Below are positions 1 through 12,168 of a stretch of 64,000 nt of DNA, in pieces. The notes beneath the pieces were generated by a model. It saw only the letters and a program-made list of their open reading frames with translations. It was not told where the DNA came from and did not search any database. A program made the position numbers and the translations under genes. Each line of letters opens with the position of its first letter. Positions within the stretch are counted from its first letter, which is position 1. Source of the DNA: Dendrocalamus latiflorus (lineage: Eukaryota > Streptophyta > Magnoliopsida > Poales > Poaceae); NCBI GenBank assembly GCA_017311315.1, contig CM029669.1, positions 12,762,390-12,826,389 of the forward strand, in the 5' to 3' direction.

Positions 1-1440
1 ATCTAGGCCATCGTTTTCAGCCCCAAAGTTACCACTGTCAACTTACTGGACAACAACCTTCAAAATTTTATAACTATTTTCCTACAACACCAGCCATGGC
101 AAATAATAACATTTCTGGAGACTAGAAGAAATTATCTACACCTTTACAGTTGTCACCCGAATTTAAATAGGTCCTTTTCAGCATTGAAAATGCAAAATAA
201 TACAACAGGTAAATTTGCTAACTCAATTCTGGACAACTGAGTTCACAAGACCATAACTTTCAACCTACTTGACCAAATTCTATGATTTAGCGCTCTACGG
301 AAAGCTTAGGAGGTGCTTTACAACTCCCATAAGAGCTCATAACCCTGATTCGGCAATCTACTAATTTTAACATGTAAATTACAGCAGCACTATCCAACCA
401 CAACTATTTACTAGACAGCGAGATTACAAATACCGTAACTTTTAACCTATCCAACCAAATTAAGTGTTCAAGCATTCTACGGAAAGCTAATAACATTAAC
501 TACAAGTTTCTTAGTATGCCATATTCTCTTAATATGCCCAAAACCTCCGTAGAGGGCACAACACCTGAAATCCTCCTAATAGCTGTGTTCTAGACATTGA
601 TTCTATACGCATCAATCTTACTAATTGACACTTTGACCTCTACACAAATCGATAAACAAGCATAGGAAAGGAATTTCAAGTGTTACCCTAGTCGCGAATA
701 ACTAGATTGGGGTGCCTTTTCTTCCTCTCCTTGGCCAGATTTGGTGGATCAGGTGCCAGTAGCCTTCCCTCTTCTTTTTTTTTCTTCTTCTCTTCTTCCC
801 TCTTTCTTCTTTTCTTTTGGCCCATCAGCTCCTTCCCTCTCCTTTTCTTCTCCCTTTCTTCTCAGTCGGCCGGCTCCTTCCTCTCTTCTTTCCTTCGGCC
901 GGCTCACCCTTCCTCCTCTTTCTTTCCTTCTCCTGGTCGGCGAGCTTGGCGTGGTAGGAGGCAAAGGCGATGCATGGTGGGCGACGAGGTGCGGCAGTGC
1001 AGGGGCGTGGTGCGGGCAGAGCGGCTGGTGGCAGAGCTCGAGGCGATGGCGTCGATAGCACAGGGAGGAAGTGGAGTGGCGGCGGCCTAGGGAGGCACAT
1101 GGCTGGCGCGGTGGCGCGCCATGTGGAGGGCGAGGGCGGCAGGGGCAAGGGCAGTGGCGCCAGTGGCCGGGGGCGACGGCAGCGGCGGCCCGCAAGGATG
1201 CGCATGTGGAGGGAGGCGTGGCGGCAGCCAGGACGGCGGTGGCGACTGCATGGGGAGGGGGGCGGCGGTTTTGGCAGCAAGGGAGGAGGGGCGGCTACGG
1301 AGGGGATAAGGTACTTGCCTCCCCCGGCTTGCCTTTAAGCAAGGGTCGATGTGGGCCGGGCCAGCTTGGCTTTGGGCCTGGCCCAATCTCCCCAAACCCC
1401 TCTCTCTCTCTCTCTGGTATTACAATATACCCTGGATTAT
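1..1440. other. Unassigned repetitive DNA, no gene supported
   Basis: Bases 1-700 are AT-rich with a diverged internal repeat: the phrase 'ctacggaaagct' recurs near 295 and 478 within similar surroundings. Bases 770-1300 are CT-rich and then GGC-rich, with open frames on both strands but no recognisable domain. The change from AT-rich to GC-rich DNA resembles a long terminal repeat or untranslated region of a grass gypsy element. I found no primer-binding site or LTR ends to prove that. Confidence 0.3.
1400..1415. repeat. (CT)n microsatellite
   Basis: Eight CT dinucleotides in a row close the GC-rich block. It is a simple sequence repeat with no visible gene context. Confidence 0.85.
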
Positions 1441-2071
1441 TTGTTACTCATGGTGAAACTAGCAGGTGCGGAACTAGAAATCGGTGACAAATTACCATTT
1501 TCACAATAAGTTAAACACAGGATGTTAGTTTCGATTGACTCATTTTTAACTTTAGGTTATAGCACAGGTTTGCCATATTATGGGTTGGTTGGGCAGTGGG
1601 TAATGGTTTCATGGCTTAGTGGAAATTAGAATGGATGCAAACTAATTTTGTTCTTGCCTTCTTGGGCAAAACCAGCTGGATTGTTTCTTGCTGCATGTGT
1701 GCTGAGTTCCAGCGGTCAGCATTGCTCTTAGCTCTTCATATGACCTGATTTGTATAATCAGCTGGTTAGGAGCAGTTGTTATCATCTTGGAACTTTTACC
1801 TACTATCAGTCAGGAACTGGTCCTGTTTTAGATTATGGATCTGGGGTCCCACTGTTATGGTACCAGGCATGTTACGCATACTTCTTTTATTAAATTTGAA
1901 AGGATCATGGATAAATGATGGAGCCAAAGGCAATGTAACCCATACTTTTGGGGTTGGAGTTTGGAGAAACAAATGCAGTTGTTCTGTTGCTTGTGCTTTG
2001 AATCATTATATCATTTCACCAGTAACTTCCAGATAATTTGAATACTTGCTAACCATAAAATTGTTTTGTAG
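1441..2071. other. AT-rich sequence upstream of a possible terminal exon
   Basis: No open frame with recognisable domains. If the exon call at 2072 is right, this is part of its upstream intron, which ends in a pyrimidine-rich tract and 'tag' at 2069-2071. Confidence 0.3.
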
Positions 2072-2182
2072 GAGCTATGTGTTCGGCCCTGTGATGAGCA
2101 ATGCTTTCCTGAGGAAGAATTTTGTGAACAGTATGCTAGGCTCAAGATTATAGTGAATGATACTCCCAACTGCAGAGAATGA
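2072..2182 (+). CDS. Possible orphan 3'-terminal exon (partial, unknown protein)
   Basis: After a good acceptor (T-rich tract, then TAG at 2069-2071) a 36-codon open stretch begins ELCVRPCDEQC and ends NDTPNCRE before a TGA at 2180-2182. It is rich in Cys, Glu and Arg, uses codons evenly, and differs from the low-complexity DNA around it, so it looks like the last exon of a gene. I do not recognise the protein and see no convincing exon just upstream. The rest may lie before the window, behind repeats, or may be gone. The exon is short, so chance remains a fair alternative. Confidence 0.28.
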   Translation, partial: ELCVRPCDEQCFPEEEFCEQYARLKIIVNDTPNCRE

Positions 2183-3322
2183 GATCAAATTTGCACTGTA
2201 GAGATTTTGTTTTCTTTTGCCATTTTTCTGTGGCATTCTTCGAGCAAACAGTGCCAGTTCATACCGAATCAGATGTCTTTCTTCATTGCAAGGGAATAGT
2301 ATTGTATCTTTTCCCCGCAAGACCACACCCCGCCTAGAATCATGAGTTCTAACTAAAATCCATCTGCAGATTGTATCCTGGTTTTGCTTGTCGTTTGTAG
2401 ATGTCTCCACCCTTACCATTCTTTTCTGACATGCACCATTGTTGGAGTGACAGAAATTATAGCAATTCAGGAAATTATTTCTCTAAAGCATACATCCCAA
2501 GTATATCCTCACATTTGTTGCCATGTACTGATGCTTGTGAATTTTGTTGATACACGCGGGATACTTTTTGAGTTTTGAAGTCAAGAATAGGCAATGCACA
2601 ACTGTTCTGCACATTTGGAACGAAGGAAAAAAAAAGCAGTGTCGGCTCATTATTGTTGAAGAAGAAAAAATATTGCATGGAAGTTTCCCGTAGCTTAAAT
2701 TTGTGGAGGCAAGGCATAATTCTTTTCAACTTATGGTTTTTTTAACAAATAAATATGATGTTTTTTTATCGCTGTTTTGAAACAGTCTTTTTGACGTGGT
2801 TTATTGACATTCAATTTATTCGTACAAACGCTTGCGCTGGAATCAAAAGCTATAAATCGTAGTTGAAAAGAATGTATCTTAATTTTCGGACTTGTGACTT
2901 GTTATTCTGTGCAACTTGTGACGTGTTATTCTGTGCATGTTTTTATTTGTGAAGCACGTTTATTTAACAAACAGGAATAAAAGTTTAAGATGATCAGAGA
3001 ATCAGAAACCTAAAAAGAAGAATGGCCACGTTTAAACGGTTTTAGCTTTTGGTTTATTCTGATTTTTGGTTTATTTAAGCCAGAGGTTATTTAGAAAATG
3101 CCGGTTTTTAATTTCGGCTTATTTTGATTTCTTAAGATTTTTTGGCTTTTTATCTTTTTTATTATTTTTTATATTGGTTTTTTATTTTTATTTTAAGAAA
3201 AAGCTAACAGCGGTAAGACGGTGCCTCACAGGGTTTTGGTTGGCCCAGTGTTTTCTGAGGCTGACAGCTGCAGTGACGTCTTGCAATGAATAGACTTGTG
3301 GTGCGTAACAACAGGGCAAACC
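2183..3322. other. AT-rich intergenic DNA
   Basis: No supported gene. If 2072-2182 is a real terminal exon, the first few hundred bases would be its 3' UTR. Around 3100-3200 it becomes extremely T-rich. Confidence 0.4.
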
Positions 3323-3507
3323 CTCTGATTTTCTTGTGGTTTGGTCGCCAAGAAAGCTTCCTAGTCTCTCATTCTCATTCCAATTCGTCAAAATATTTTT
3401 TGATATGTGGTGTGGTTCTCTGATTTTCTTGTGGTTTGGTCGCCAAGAAAGCTTCCTAGTCTCATTCTCATTCCAATTCGTCAAATTTTTTTTGATGTGG
3501 TGTGGTT
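3323..3507. repeat. Two-copy tandem duplication, ~90-95 bp unit
   Basis: The unit starting 'ctctgattttcttgtgg' at 3323 is repeated at 3418 and ends in 'tgatgtggtgtggtt' at 3507. The copies differ only by small indels ('ctctc' versus 'ctc', and T-tract length), so the duplication is recent. No coding sense is visible. Confidence 0.85.
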
Positions 3508-4620
3508 CAAAGGTCTATGTTGGTACAATTGGTTGGCGTAATGGTTGGAAGAAATTTAATTACGTGGCACTGCTAATTTAAAGACGATTAATTAAGTTGA
3601 TGGAGGTAAGAACAGGGGATACATGTTGCAATATAGGAAGGAGTCATGAGCTGTACAGTGGATTACAGAAATACACATGCATGTTTCCATCCAAAGACAA
3701 TCTACACAGTAAAAAAGCCATGAAATAAATATGGTTTTGAAATGTAGGTTTTCCAAAGAATTTTCGTAGGATGTATCCTGCGTTCCAGACGGCCCTTTGG
3801 TTGTTTTGGATCACATAGATTAGAAATAAATTTTCAGAAAACTGGTTTTAGTAGGATTTTTGCAACCGAGATCTAAACCATTGGTCTCTGTGTCTACTGT
3901 TCTGTAAAAACATTATGAGAAGTACTACGACATGGTATGTTATCGGGATGCCTCCCGACGGCATACCTTCCTTTCACCGCCCCTCCCCTCCCTTTCTTCT
4001 CTCGAAGCGCCGTCGCTTCCCTCCCCTTCCCCTCTCTTCCTTCTGCTCCGAAGCAGGTCCGCGTGCCTCCTTCGATGCCCCGCCCCCTCCACCACCAACC
4101 GCGGCCAGTGGCACCGTCGCTACCTTGCCGTGCCACCGTCGACCCATACCCGCCGCGACGTCCCGTCCAGCCTAATTGCCACAACCGCTGCTGCCCACCA
4201 CCCTCCTACCCTACCCATTGCCCCTGCCGCTGTCCACTGCCTCCCCCAACCTCCTTTTACGCCCGGGAGGAAGGGTAAATCCGTAGCAGGAGAGCCAGAT
4301 TTGGCAGAGGAGAATGAGGGGATGACGGCGGCAAAGAGAAAGGGAGTGACGGACAAGAGCACGAGAGGGAGAGAGCGGTGTTGCTTCAGGAGAGAGAAAG
4401 AGCATGACAAAGATAAGAGAGATATACCATCAAATGATGTACCGTTCAATAGGCTTTTTAAAACATTATTAGGCGACAAAATTTACAGTTAACCGAAGGG
4501 CCAAACCAGCTCGAGGCCGGAGAAGATTTCATTTCAAAAAGAAGAAAAAAAAAGACGCTCGAATCCGGAAAAAGAAAGACACCCCAGTAGAAAACCTAAT
4601 TGGTCAGCCCAAAGGACTTC
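3508..4620. other. Intergenic DNA with a CT-rich block
   Basis: AT-rich to about 3900, then a CT/CCG-rich block (3955-4270) followed by a GA-rich block (4270-4420). The open frames here are overlapping proline/serine-rich low-complexity readings. The flanks at about 3900 and 4470 look weakly inverted, which hints at a decayed transposon, but I cannot define ends. Confidence 0.3.
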
Positions 4621-5490
4621 TCCAGAAAGGGGGGAATTGCATATATACCCCATAGTTACTCTAGACTTGTAAATATGCCCCACTCTTAAATGACTTTGCT
4701 ATTTTGCCCCATACTTGAGTGCCCCCTTGCTATTTTGCCCCACTACCCACCTGGCTGCTGGGAATTCCCGATCTACCCTTCCCGGGGGCGTGGCCGGCGG
4801 CGGCGGAACGGAGGCAGGCGCGGAGGGGGCGGGGTTGGCCGGGGGCGGCGCAGCAGGCGGTGCAGCCGAGGTGGCCGGAGGCGTTGGCCGGCGGCGACGG
4901 CGCGGGGAGGTACTCCGCGGCCTCGACGCCTTCCTCCTTCGGCTCCCGCCCCCTCTCGCCGCCGACGCCGCCATGGCCGCTTCCCTCCGCCTCGGGCTCC
5001 GGCGATGCCGTCCCCGCACAGAACGCCGCATCTCGTGCCGCCCTCCGCGCCGCGCGCCCCGACCTCGTCTTCCGCCTCTTCTCCACCTTCTCCTCCTCCC
5101 CGAACTTCCCAGGCAACGGCGGCGACGAGAGGCGTCGGCGGCGAGAGGGGGCGGGAGCCGAAGGAGGAAGGCGTCGAGGCCGCGGAGTACCTCCCCGCGC
5201 CGTCGCCGCCGGCCAACGCCACCGCGCCGCCTCCGGCCACCTCGGCTGCACCGCCTGCTGCGCCGCCCCCGGCCAACCCCGCCCCCTCCGCGCCTGCCTC
5301 CGTTCCGCCGCCGCCGGCCACGCCCCCGGGAAGGGTAGATCGGGAATTCCCAGCAGCCAGGTGGGTAGTGGGGCAAAATAGCAAGGGGGCACTCAAGTAT
5401 GGGGCAAAATAGCAAAGCCATCTAAGAGTGGGGCATATTTACAAGTCTAGAGTAACTATGGGGTATATATGCAATTCCCCCTCCAGAAAG
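4621..5490. mobile_element. Mutator-like (Pack-MULE-like) hairpin element with 9-bp TSD
   Basis: The element runs 4630-5481. It starts GGGGGAATTGCATATATACC and ends with the reverse complement. Both sides carry the same 9-bp duplication TCCAGAAAG (4621-4629 and 5482-5490), the size Mutator-family transposases make. The terminal inverted repeats are very long: 4630-4969 pairs with 5131-5481, differing by scattered substitutions and one ~12-bp indel, around a 161-bp loop (4970-5130). The outer ~130 bp of each arm is AT-rich and the inner part GC-rich. The plus-strand loop reads NAASRAALRAARPDLVFRLF, which looks like captured coding DNA I cannot name. There is no transposase, so it is non-autonomous. 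It lies 174 bp before the carrier start codon. Confidence 0.85.
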
Positions 5491-5655
5491 AGACCCCAAC
5501 CCCCCTTCGCTCCCTCTCTCCTCCCTCCCCCTCTCTTCCAGGAACCTCCTCCTCCCTCTTCTAGAGAGAGAGGAGAGAGGGGTGCCACAGCCTACAGCCG
5601 CAACGCCACCCGCGCCACCTCCTCCCCGATCGGGCCGGCTAGTGTTCCGGGAGCC

Positions 5656-8600
5656 ATGGTGGGCTGCTCCAGGGGTGGCCTTCCCGCCTGGATGACCGCC
5701 GCCGCCGCGCGCGTCGACCTCTCCGGCGGCGGCGGCGGCGGCGGCGGCGCCATCTCGGGCTCGCCGCCTCCCCATCCGGCGCCGTCGGCGCCGCAGTCAG
5801 TCGCGGTGGACCAGGAGCTCGGGATGGCCGAGCGCGCGCTCTCCGCGGCCGGCGCCGCCTTCGTCTCCGCCATCATCGTCAACCCCCTCGACGTCGCCAA
5901 GGTCGGGGCTTTCGTAGCTTGTCCGTTATTTGAGTGAGCTTTTTGTGTGGTTTATAGTGGCTAAGAGGTGGTAAATTGTGTGTCCCCGTGCAGACGAGGT
6001 TGCAGGCGCAGGCGGCGGGGGTGCCGTACTACCAACCCTCCCAGATGGCGGCGCTCGGGCCCGATGCGGTAACGAATCCGATCTCATTGCGTGCCGCGTG
6101 CGGTGGAATTGGGTTGTAGTTGCTTCTAATTTCAAGTGTGATCGTGCAGTTGCGTGGGTTTATGCATTTTAGGTTGGTAGATTAGGTTAGTGTGCGAAAT
6201 GCAGTTAGTGTTTCTGGACGTGAATGTGTTGTTTTGGTATGATCACTGTGGGATTGGATAGGTCAGTGATGTGATCCAAACTCCAAAGTCTACCTTGATG
6301 ATTATTGTTTGGATGTAGGTCATGTCAATTTGCTTGTTTGGGTCAAAAACATGTATAGTTCAGCACCTTCTTTTCTTAAATTTCATACTCGGCTAGAACT
6401 GCTAGTGACATTGCTTGGATTGCGGTTGATGTTTGCCATTGGTGATTGCTTTGCCAACCCAGACCAGTCTCATTTCCATTAGCCTTTGGAAGTTCTATTT
6501 CTTTTTGGATTGCTTGTTCAACAAGCAGGTACAATGTGATGTGGGGTGGATGCCGTTAACTATTTCACTGTTTGGTAATGATCTAAGTTGGAGGGGGATG
6601 CACATAGCATTCACTAGATCATTCTGCTAGAAGACGACTAGATACTCTTAACTGTACCACAGGTTGGTAGTAGTAGTTGTGATCATTTTGATAGGTGATA
6701 AAGTCCTAATTCAGATAAGAAGCTAGGTTTTGGATGTTAACAATCTTGGAACTCCTGCTTGTGGTTAGCCAATTTTAGCATACTGTGGTGAACACCCTGT
6801 AATTGAGGCAGATACTGTTGGTGGGAAGGGTATTGTGTACCTGTAACAAAGATGGATTGTTCTTACCAAGATTCGATCCTTTTGTACGTAGACATGTTGG
6901 TTCATTATTTATAGTGCTACTTGCTGATTTTGCTTGATGATGGTAAATTCAATACCTTTTCTGCTTGTATTGTATTTCTCAAATCTAGAGTAGTGTTGTG
7001 TGCATCTTGTCTTTGACTATGGAAAACGGACATGTAAAATCTCTCGAAACTGTCATCATATTCCGAAACAACATTTTTCACGTTTTTGATATTACAAAGG
7101 TTTTTTTATTTATTATTTGCCTATTCATGTTAATAGTCAGAATTGTTAGCCAACAATCCCATTGTATTTTTGCTGGGTTAACCGTCAAATGAATGCTCAA
7201 TTTGTCTCTTGTGCTTACTGGAGGAATGCTGCTGATGTGTTATGATGCTTTCCAGATACTGTCCGATTTCAGATGTTCTCCATCATGCACACGTGGTGTC
7301 ATTTTGGGAAGTGAACCTGTTTGCCCCCCTGATTGCTTTCAGTACAAGGGAACGCTTGATGTATTCTCGAAAGTTGTTAGACAGGTAATGCGGCATTAAT
7401 ACTTTTTGGTAGTTTCTTATGTTAGTAGTGTAACAACCAGCAGGCAGACATACTTAACACATTAGTTAATCGGTTTGTTTCAGGAGGGATTTGGTAGATT
7501 ATGGAGAGGTACAAATGCAGGCTTGGCATTAGCTGTACCAACTGTGAGTTCTCTTATAGTATGTTCCACTGTGCTAGTCGATGTCTTATGTTATTTTTGT
7601 TTCCGTTCTGTCACATGTGGAGTATATTTGTAGTAGTTTCAATCTCTGAGGTCTATGTGAAGTAGGCAACTGCCTGCGCTTATTCATATCATTTGCACTT
7701 GTTTCTCAAGAGAAAATCTACTCTGTTTTATGTTGTCTGCTGAGACATGTTGATAGAAGATGCCATATCTGCTTTTTTTTAATCTCTTATAATAATCTGC
7801 ATATGAAAATAAAAGTATGTATGTCCAAGCAATTCCATGCCTAAATAAGGTCCACACTGTCATTTTTGTCTTGGCTTTAGTCATATCGGTCTGTCAAAAT
7901 AAGGTAGATATCATCTAGCCTGCATATGTTATCTCTCCTGCTTCTTCATATCTTCCTGTATTCTTTTGTGCATCCTAAAGTGAATGCTGTGCATTGCTAA
8001 TGTGTTTGACCACAAACAGGTTGGAATATATTTGCCTTGCTATGACATATTCCGCAACTGGATTGAAGATTTTACAAGAAGCAATGCTCCTGGTTTGACA
8101 CCATATGCCCCACTAGTAGCAGGATCAGTTGCACGTTCGTTAGCATGCATTGCTTGTTCCCCAATCGAATTGGCAAGGACACGTATGCAGGTAGACCTCT
8201 ACTGGAAGTGTCTAGTTGTTAAGAGTACATTTTAATTCATGCCAGATCAATAATTATTGTTTATAATTTGTCTTAATTTGTTGCACAATTCCGGGGCCTA
8301 TGCAATACATTTCCCCCCCTCATTTATTCAAAGTATCAAATAGTCACTATTGTCACTTCTCTATTTTAACAGGCGTATAAAGAATTTCGACCTGGAGTAA
8401 AGCCTCCTGGAATGTGGAAAACGTTGCTTGGTGTTCTTTCACCGCTTGCAAGTTCAAGTCAGAATGGTGTGTTGGTTTTATTTATTTTCATATATATTAG
8501 TCTATACTGATTCCTATTTATCATAGCAACGTCTTGATTTTCATAGTCGGATATGTGCACTTCCAGTATTCTGTATCTTTATTCCAACAACCGAAATTGT

Positions 8601-10481
8601 TTTCATTTTGTGAGGAAAGAAGTTGTTTTTATTTATTTATTAATTAATTGATGCTGAAACAGTACAAAACTATCGTGTTCTGTGGACGGGTGTGGGTGCA
8701 CAACTTGCTCGGGATGTTCCTTTCTCTGCTATATGCTGGTCGACGCTGGAGCCGGTGAGTCCCTGTTGTGAATGTCTTAAATATGTTAAATCCTTGTCAC
8801 AGTTAAATGGTAGTATGGTACAAATCTTAGCCTGCTACCGTTATGTGCAGATTCGAAGAAATCTGCTTTGTCTTGTCGGAGAAGAAGGTGATGCAGCTAG
8901 TGTGTTGGGAGCAAACTTTGCTGCTGGCTTTGTAGCAGGCAGTATCGCTGCTGGTGCTACATGCCCTCTAGATGTTGCGAAGACAAGGAGACAAATAGAG
9001 GTTTGTGCATTCTTTCATCCTTTCTATATTTTTTCTGCAAACCATTGGAAACTTATTTTCAGCTTTAGTCTCACCTGCCACCAATTTCATATGATGCGTT
9101 CTTGCATTGTGTACTTTTGTCTTGCTTGTCTCTTTTCCTCTTTTTTATTTGTTTTTATCATTTCAGAAAGATACCGAGAAGGCAATGAGAATGACCACGC
9201 GGCAAACATTAATTGATATATGGAGGTATGTCTTCCATATAAGAGGCATTTCATTCCAAACAAATATAAATACATTTTTTTTATGGTGCTATACATTTCT
9301 GCTTTGGTTGCTGGGTTGGGTTTCGAACCCAACTTATGCATGGATCAATTGCTGGGTTCAAGCTCATATCGCCTAACTCCTCAAGCCTAGGTGACGAGCC
9401 TTGGCGTCCCTCTCCGGCTACCAAGACGACTTGGCGTCGCCTAGGTGACGCCGTGACAACCTTGGTAGAGAACACTCTGGAAAAAAATGTTCAAAAAGAA
9501 AGAGTGATACTTCCTCTGGTCTCAAATAGATGTCGTTTTAGCTCTATGCACATAGAACTAGGAAGAAGTTAATACCTTAGTTTTTGCTATAGTTTGCCCT
9601 AGTTTGCCCCTAAAAATATTAATTGTATACAACCAATAAACAATTAATAGTGGCATTTGATAGATGATGTTGCTTCAATAAAAAAAAAGACATAGTTGCA
9701 AACAAAAACCAACTCTCTAGAACTTCCATCTTTTTTCGACTGGAGGGATTACTCTCCTTAAGAAAAGGGAGATACAATCAAGAATGTCAACAAACTTTGC
9801 TGAAAAGAAAAGCCGAAGACCGAATCCATGAAGATGTATAGATATTTAGTAGATAGATACTTATGAAGTAATCAATTGGCTTTCCTAACAAAAGACTAAT
9901 ACACAATCTATTAGAATGGCTAGTACTATTTTTTTTGAAGCTTCGCTACTGGGGGACTCAGATTTGTAGAGGGGCTCAGTGGTCTAACCAGTCGCAATTG
10001 CAACCCACCCAAACTATGTTTATGTTGTCTGGTTTGGTTCATGACCCAATCCATCCAGTACAAAATCGTGTCTTGCTTCTTGTTCTCATCTGTCCCTTGA
10101 ACAAAAATGAAGTGGGTTGGATCAAATTCCGTGATTTCTGTTGAAATTTTGGTTTGTCTTCCAAAATCTAGGTGTAATGCTTTGTGAGAGCCTTTCTTGC
10201 CTTAGCTTTTCACTTATCTCAGAGATATCTTGGCTGGGGAGTTTCGTTTATTTGAATTTTGTAGCTGTAGGCTTAGTTAGAACAATTGTCCACAATATAG
10301 TAACTCGATTGCTGCTCATTTCACCTACTGTGATTTTTTATATCTTGCCAGCTCTGGAGGTCTGAAAGGCTTGTTCACCGGTGTTGGTCCACGTGTTGCA
10401 CGTGCTGGCCCATCAGTTGGAATTGTCATTTCCTTCTACGAGGTCGTCAAGTATGCTCTTCATCAAAGGCACATGTCATGA
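5656..10481 (+). CDS. Mitochondrial carrier, MTM1 / SLC25A39-40 type
   Basis: Ten exons with GT-AG introns give 401 aa: 5656-5901, 5994-6068, 7256-7384, 7484-7543, 8020-8190, 8373-8466, 8663-8754, 8851-9000, 9167-9225, 10352-10481. Three carrier repeats show the PxD/ExxK/R signature: PLDVAKTR (77-84), PIELARTR (218-225) and PLDVAKTR (328-335). The protein should sit in the mitochondrial inner membrane as six helices. The loop after repeat 1 carries four cysteines (114, 118, 130, 134) in CSPSC and CPPDC, a hallmark of the MTM1/SLC25A39-40 branch. That branch is linked to mitochondrial glutathione import and to manganese/iron supply for SOD. The N-terminal ~55 residues are low complexity (poly-Gly, Pro/Ser), so ATG 5761 or later could also serve; I chose 5656 as the first ATG after the MULE. 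Intron 9 is long (1.1 kb) and holds repeats. The last exon reads GLFTGVGPRVARAGPSVGIV, typical of the family. Confidence 0.93.
9510..9749. mobile_element. Diverged Stowaway-like MITE in carrier intron 9
   Basis: The left end 'cttcctctggtctcaaatag' follows TA and the right end '...gactggagggat' precedes TA. These resemble the CTCCCTCC-type termini and TA target duplication of Stowaway/mariner MITEs. Terminal similarity is only moderate, so the call is tentative. A GC-rich fragment at about 9374-9465 in the same intron looks like another old repeat. Confidence 0.45.
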
Positions 10482-11992
10482 CCAAGATTTTGTTCAGAAG
10501 ATAGAAATCACCACTTTCTTTTGTACAAAAATGATCTGCCCCTGTTCCACCAAATTTATGCTGGTTACTCGAGCTTTGGACGGGCAGGGCTTAGGTGTAA
10601 CGTAGAGGATCAAAGTGCTCAAGAGCCAACAGGCTTTTCTTGGACGAGAGGTCCAAACGTCCAGTGTCGTCTGGTAATTTCTTCAAAGCCTTTCCGTTTT
10701 GCCGTGGGGAGAGCTCCAGTTTTGTCAAGAGGAAATGGACTATCATCTAAGCTTTCTTTTGCACCAGAAGCTGAAACTGCTTCGATTAACTTTAGGAAGA
10801 CGAATGTAGGGTAAGATGTAGCACTGACACTGATCAATAATACCTTGCACTTGGTATCCCCAAAACTACAAAAGCAATTTTGTTTTGTCTCAAACGCTGA
10901 TGGTTTCTCCCATCTTGAGAACAGGATTGGTTGTTTACTTGTCTTCTTGGTTGCCTTCATTTTGTGCAGATACATGATAAACATTGTTTACTGGTTTCCG
11001 AGCTTTACAAGCAGTGTAACGTGCTACTTGAAGCCGGTACGCATTATAACTGTGTTAAAAATTTTATCCAGGACAGCAATGTGGATGATTTCGAGTTTCA
11101 AAGAGTTCTCTTTTTTTTTTGGTTACTGGGATAGCGAAAATCTACGACAGAAATGAAATCATCGTTGGACCGCAGGGGCCCACTTATTCCAGCCGTGATA
11201 TTGCAGACACTTTCACGTGTACTTGCGGAGAAGGCCTTTTAGCAGGCCCAAATGATACAAGACCGATTGAAGTATGGCAGCCTCTAGACTGAACAAAATA
11301 CCAGTCACATTTTTTTGTAGCCATCGTATCAAGATCCAATGGCTGTCATCGTCTCTCTCACCTATATAATCGATCAAGCTCAGTTTGGCCGTCTAAGATT
11401 GCCACTATTTCCACCGTAATTGATCATATGCCACCACGGAAGATTTTGCTCCTCTCATCCTCACTGTTCATAGCCGACCACTGCTGCCTGTCTTACCCAG
11501 CGCCATCGACCCACCTCTTACCTTGCATCTGGGTCATCGGTAGCCCACTACACGGCCTCTCCCCACCTCATGCCCATGGACGGCCTCGTCATCGGCGCCA
11601 CGGCCGATCGCCTTGTCGCTGGCATATGATCAATTACATCCTGGCAAATCGTAGACGGCCAGCCCTGCTCATTAGCTTCTCCTTCTAGCGTCTAGTATCT
11701 TATTTTTGTTTTTCTGAGGATATAGTTTTTTGACTTTTTTTGTTTTTTTCTCTTATTTCTTCTCATCATCCGTGACGATATATATTTTTTATTTTTTTAA
11801 ATTTAATTACGCTGAAAAATCTACTAGCAGCTACAATTCAAAGTAAATCATAGGTCAAACCTTTTAAACCCAAATGAGTACCACCTGACGTAAGATCTAT
11901 TTCCCCCGCCTTAAATCCTAACCCCTTGAATCACCACCAACACGCAGTCGCCCTGCCGCCTCGTCGGCCAGCGATGACCAGAGAGCCACCAC
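10482..11992. other. Carrier 3' flank and unassigned intergenic DNA
   Basis: The first few hundred bases are probably the carrier 3' UTR ('aataat' motifs near 10837). Beyond about 11160 the DNA alternates between AT-rich runs and short GC-rich open frames without domains. No gene is supported. Confidence 0.4.
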
Positions 11993-12168
11993 CAGTGGTA
12001 GAACCAGGCCTCAGGCTACCTAGGCTGTAGCCTGAGTCCTGGAAACCAAAGCCCATGTAAAATTTATGAAAAATAATAAAAAACATAAAGTTAACTTAAG
12101 AGTCGGCCTAAGAGCAGCTGGTCGAGCCCGAGGCTTGAGCTTGAACTGGTTCCGCCCCTGGCCACCAC
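11985..12168. mobile_element. 168-bp hAT-type MITE with perfect 8-bp TSD
   Basis: The element at 11993-12160 begins CAGTGGTAGAACCAG and ends with the complement of CAGGGGCGGAACCAG, 12 of 15 matching. Both flanks carry GCCACCAC (11985-11992 and 12161-12168), the 8-bp duplication expected for hAT. It has no coding capacity. Confidence 0.75.

Noticed and set aside
3895..4480. Possible transposon with inverted ends around a CT-rich core
   Set aside because: The flanks agree only loosely when inverted and I found no target duplication.
4690..5421. Five overlapping open frames of 200-240 codons on both strands
   Set aside because: They result from the inverted repeats of the MULE: each strand reads the same arm first. 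Composition is low complexity Arg/Pro/Gly and there is no domain.
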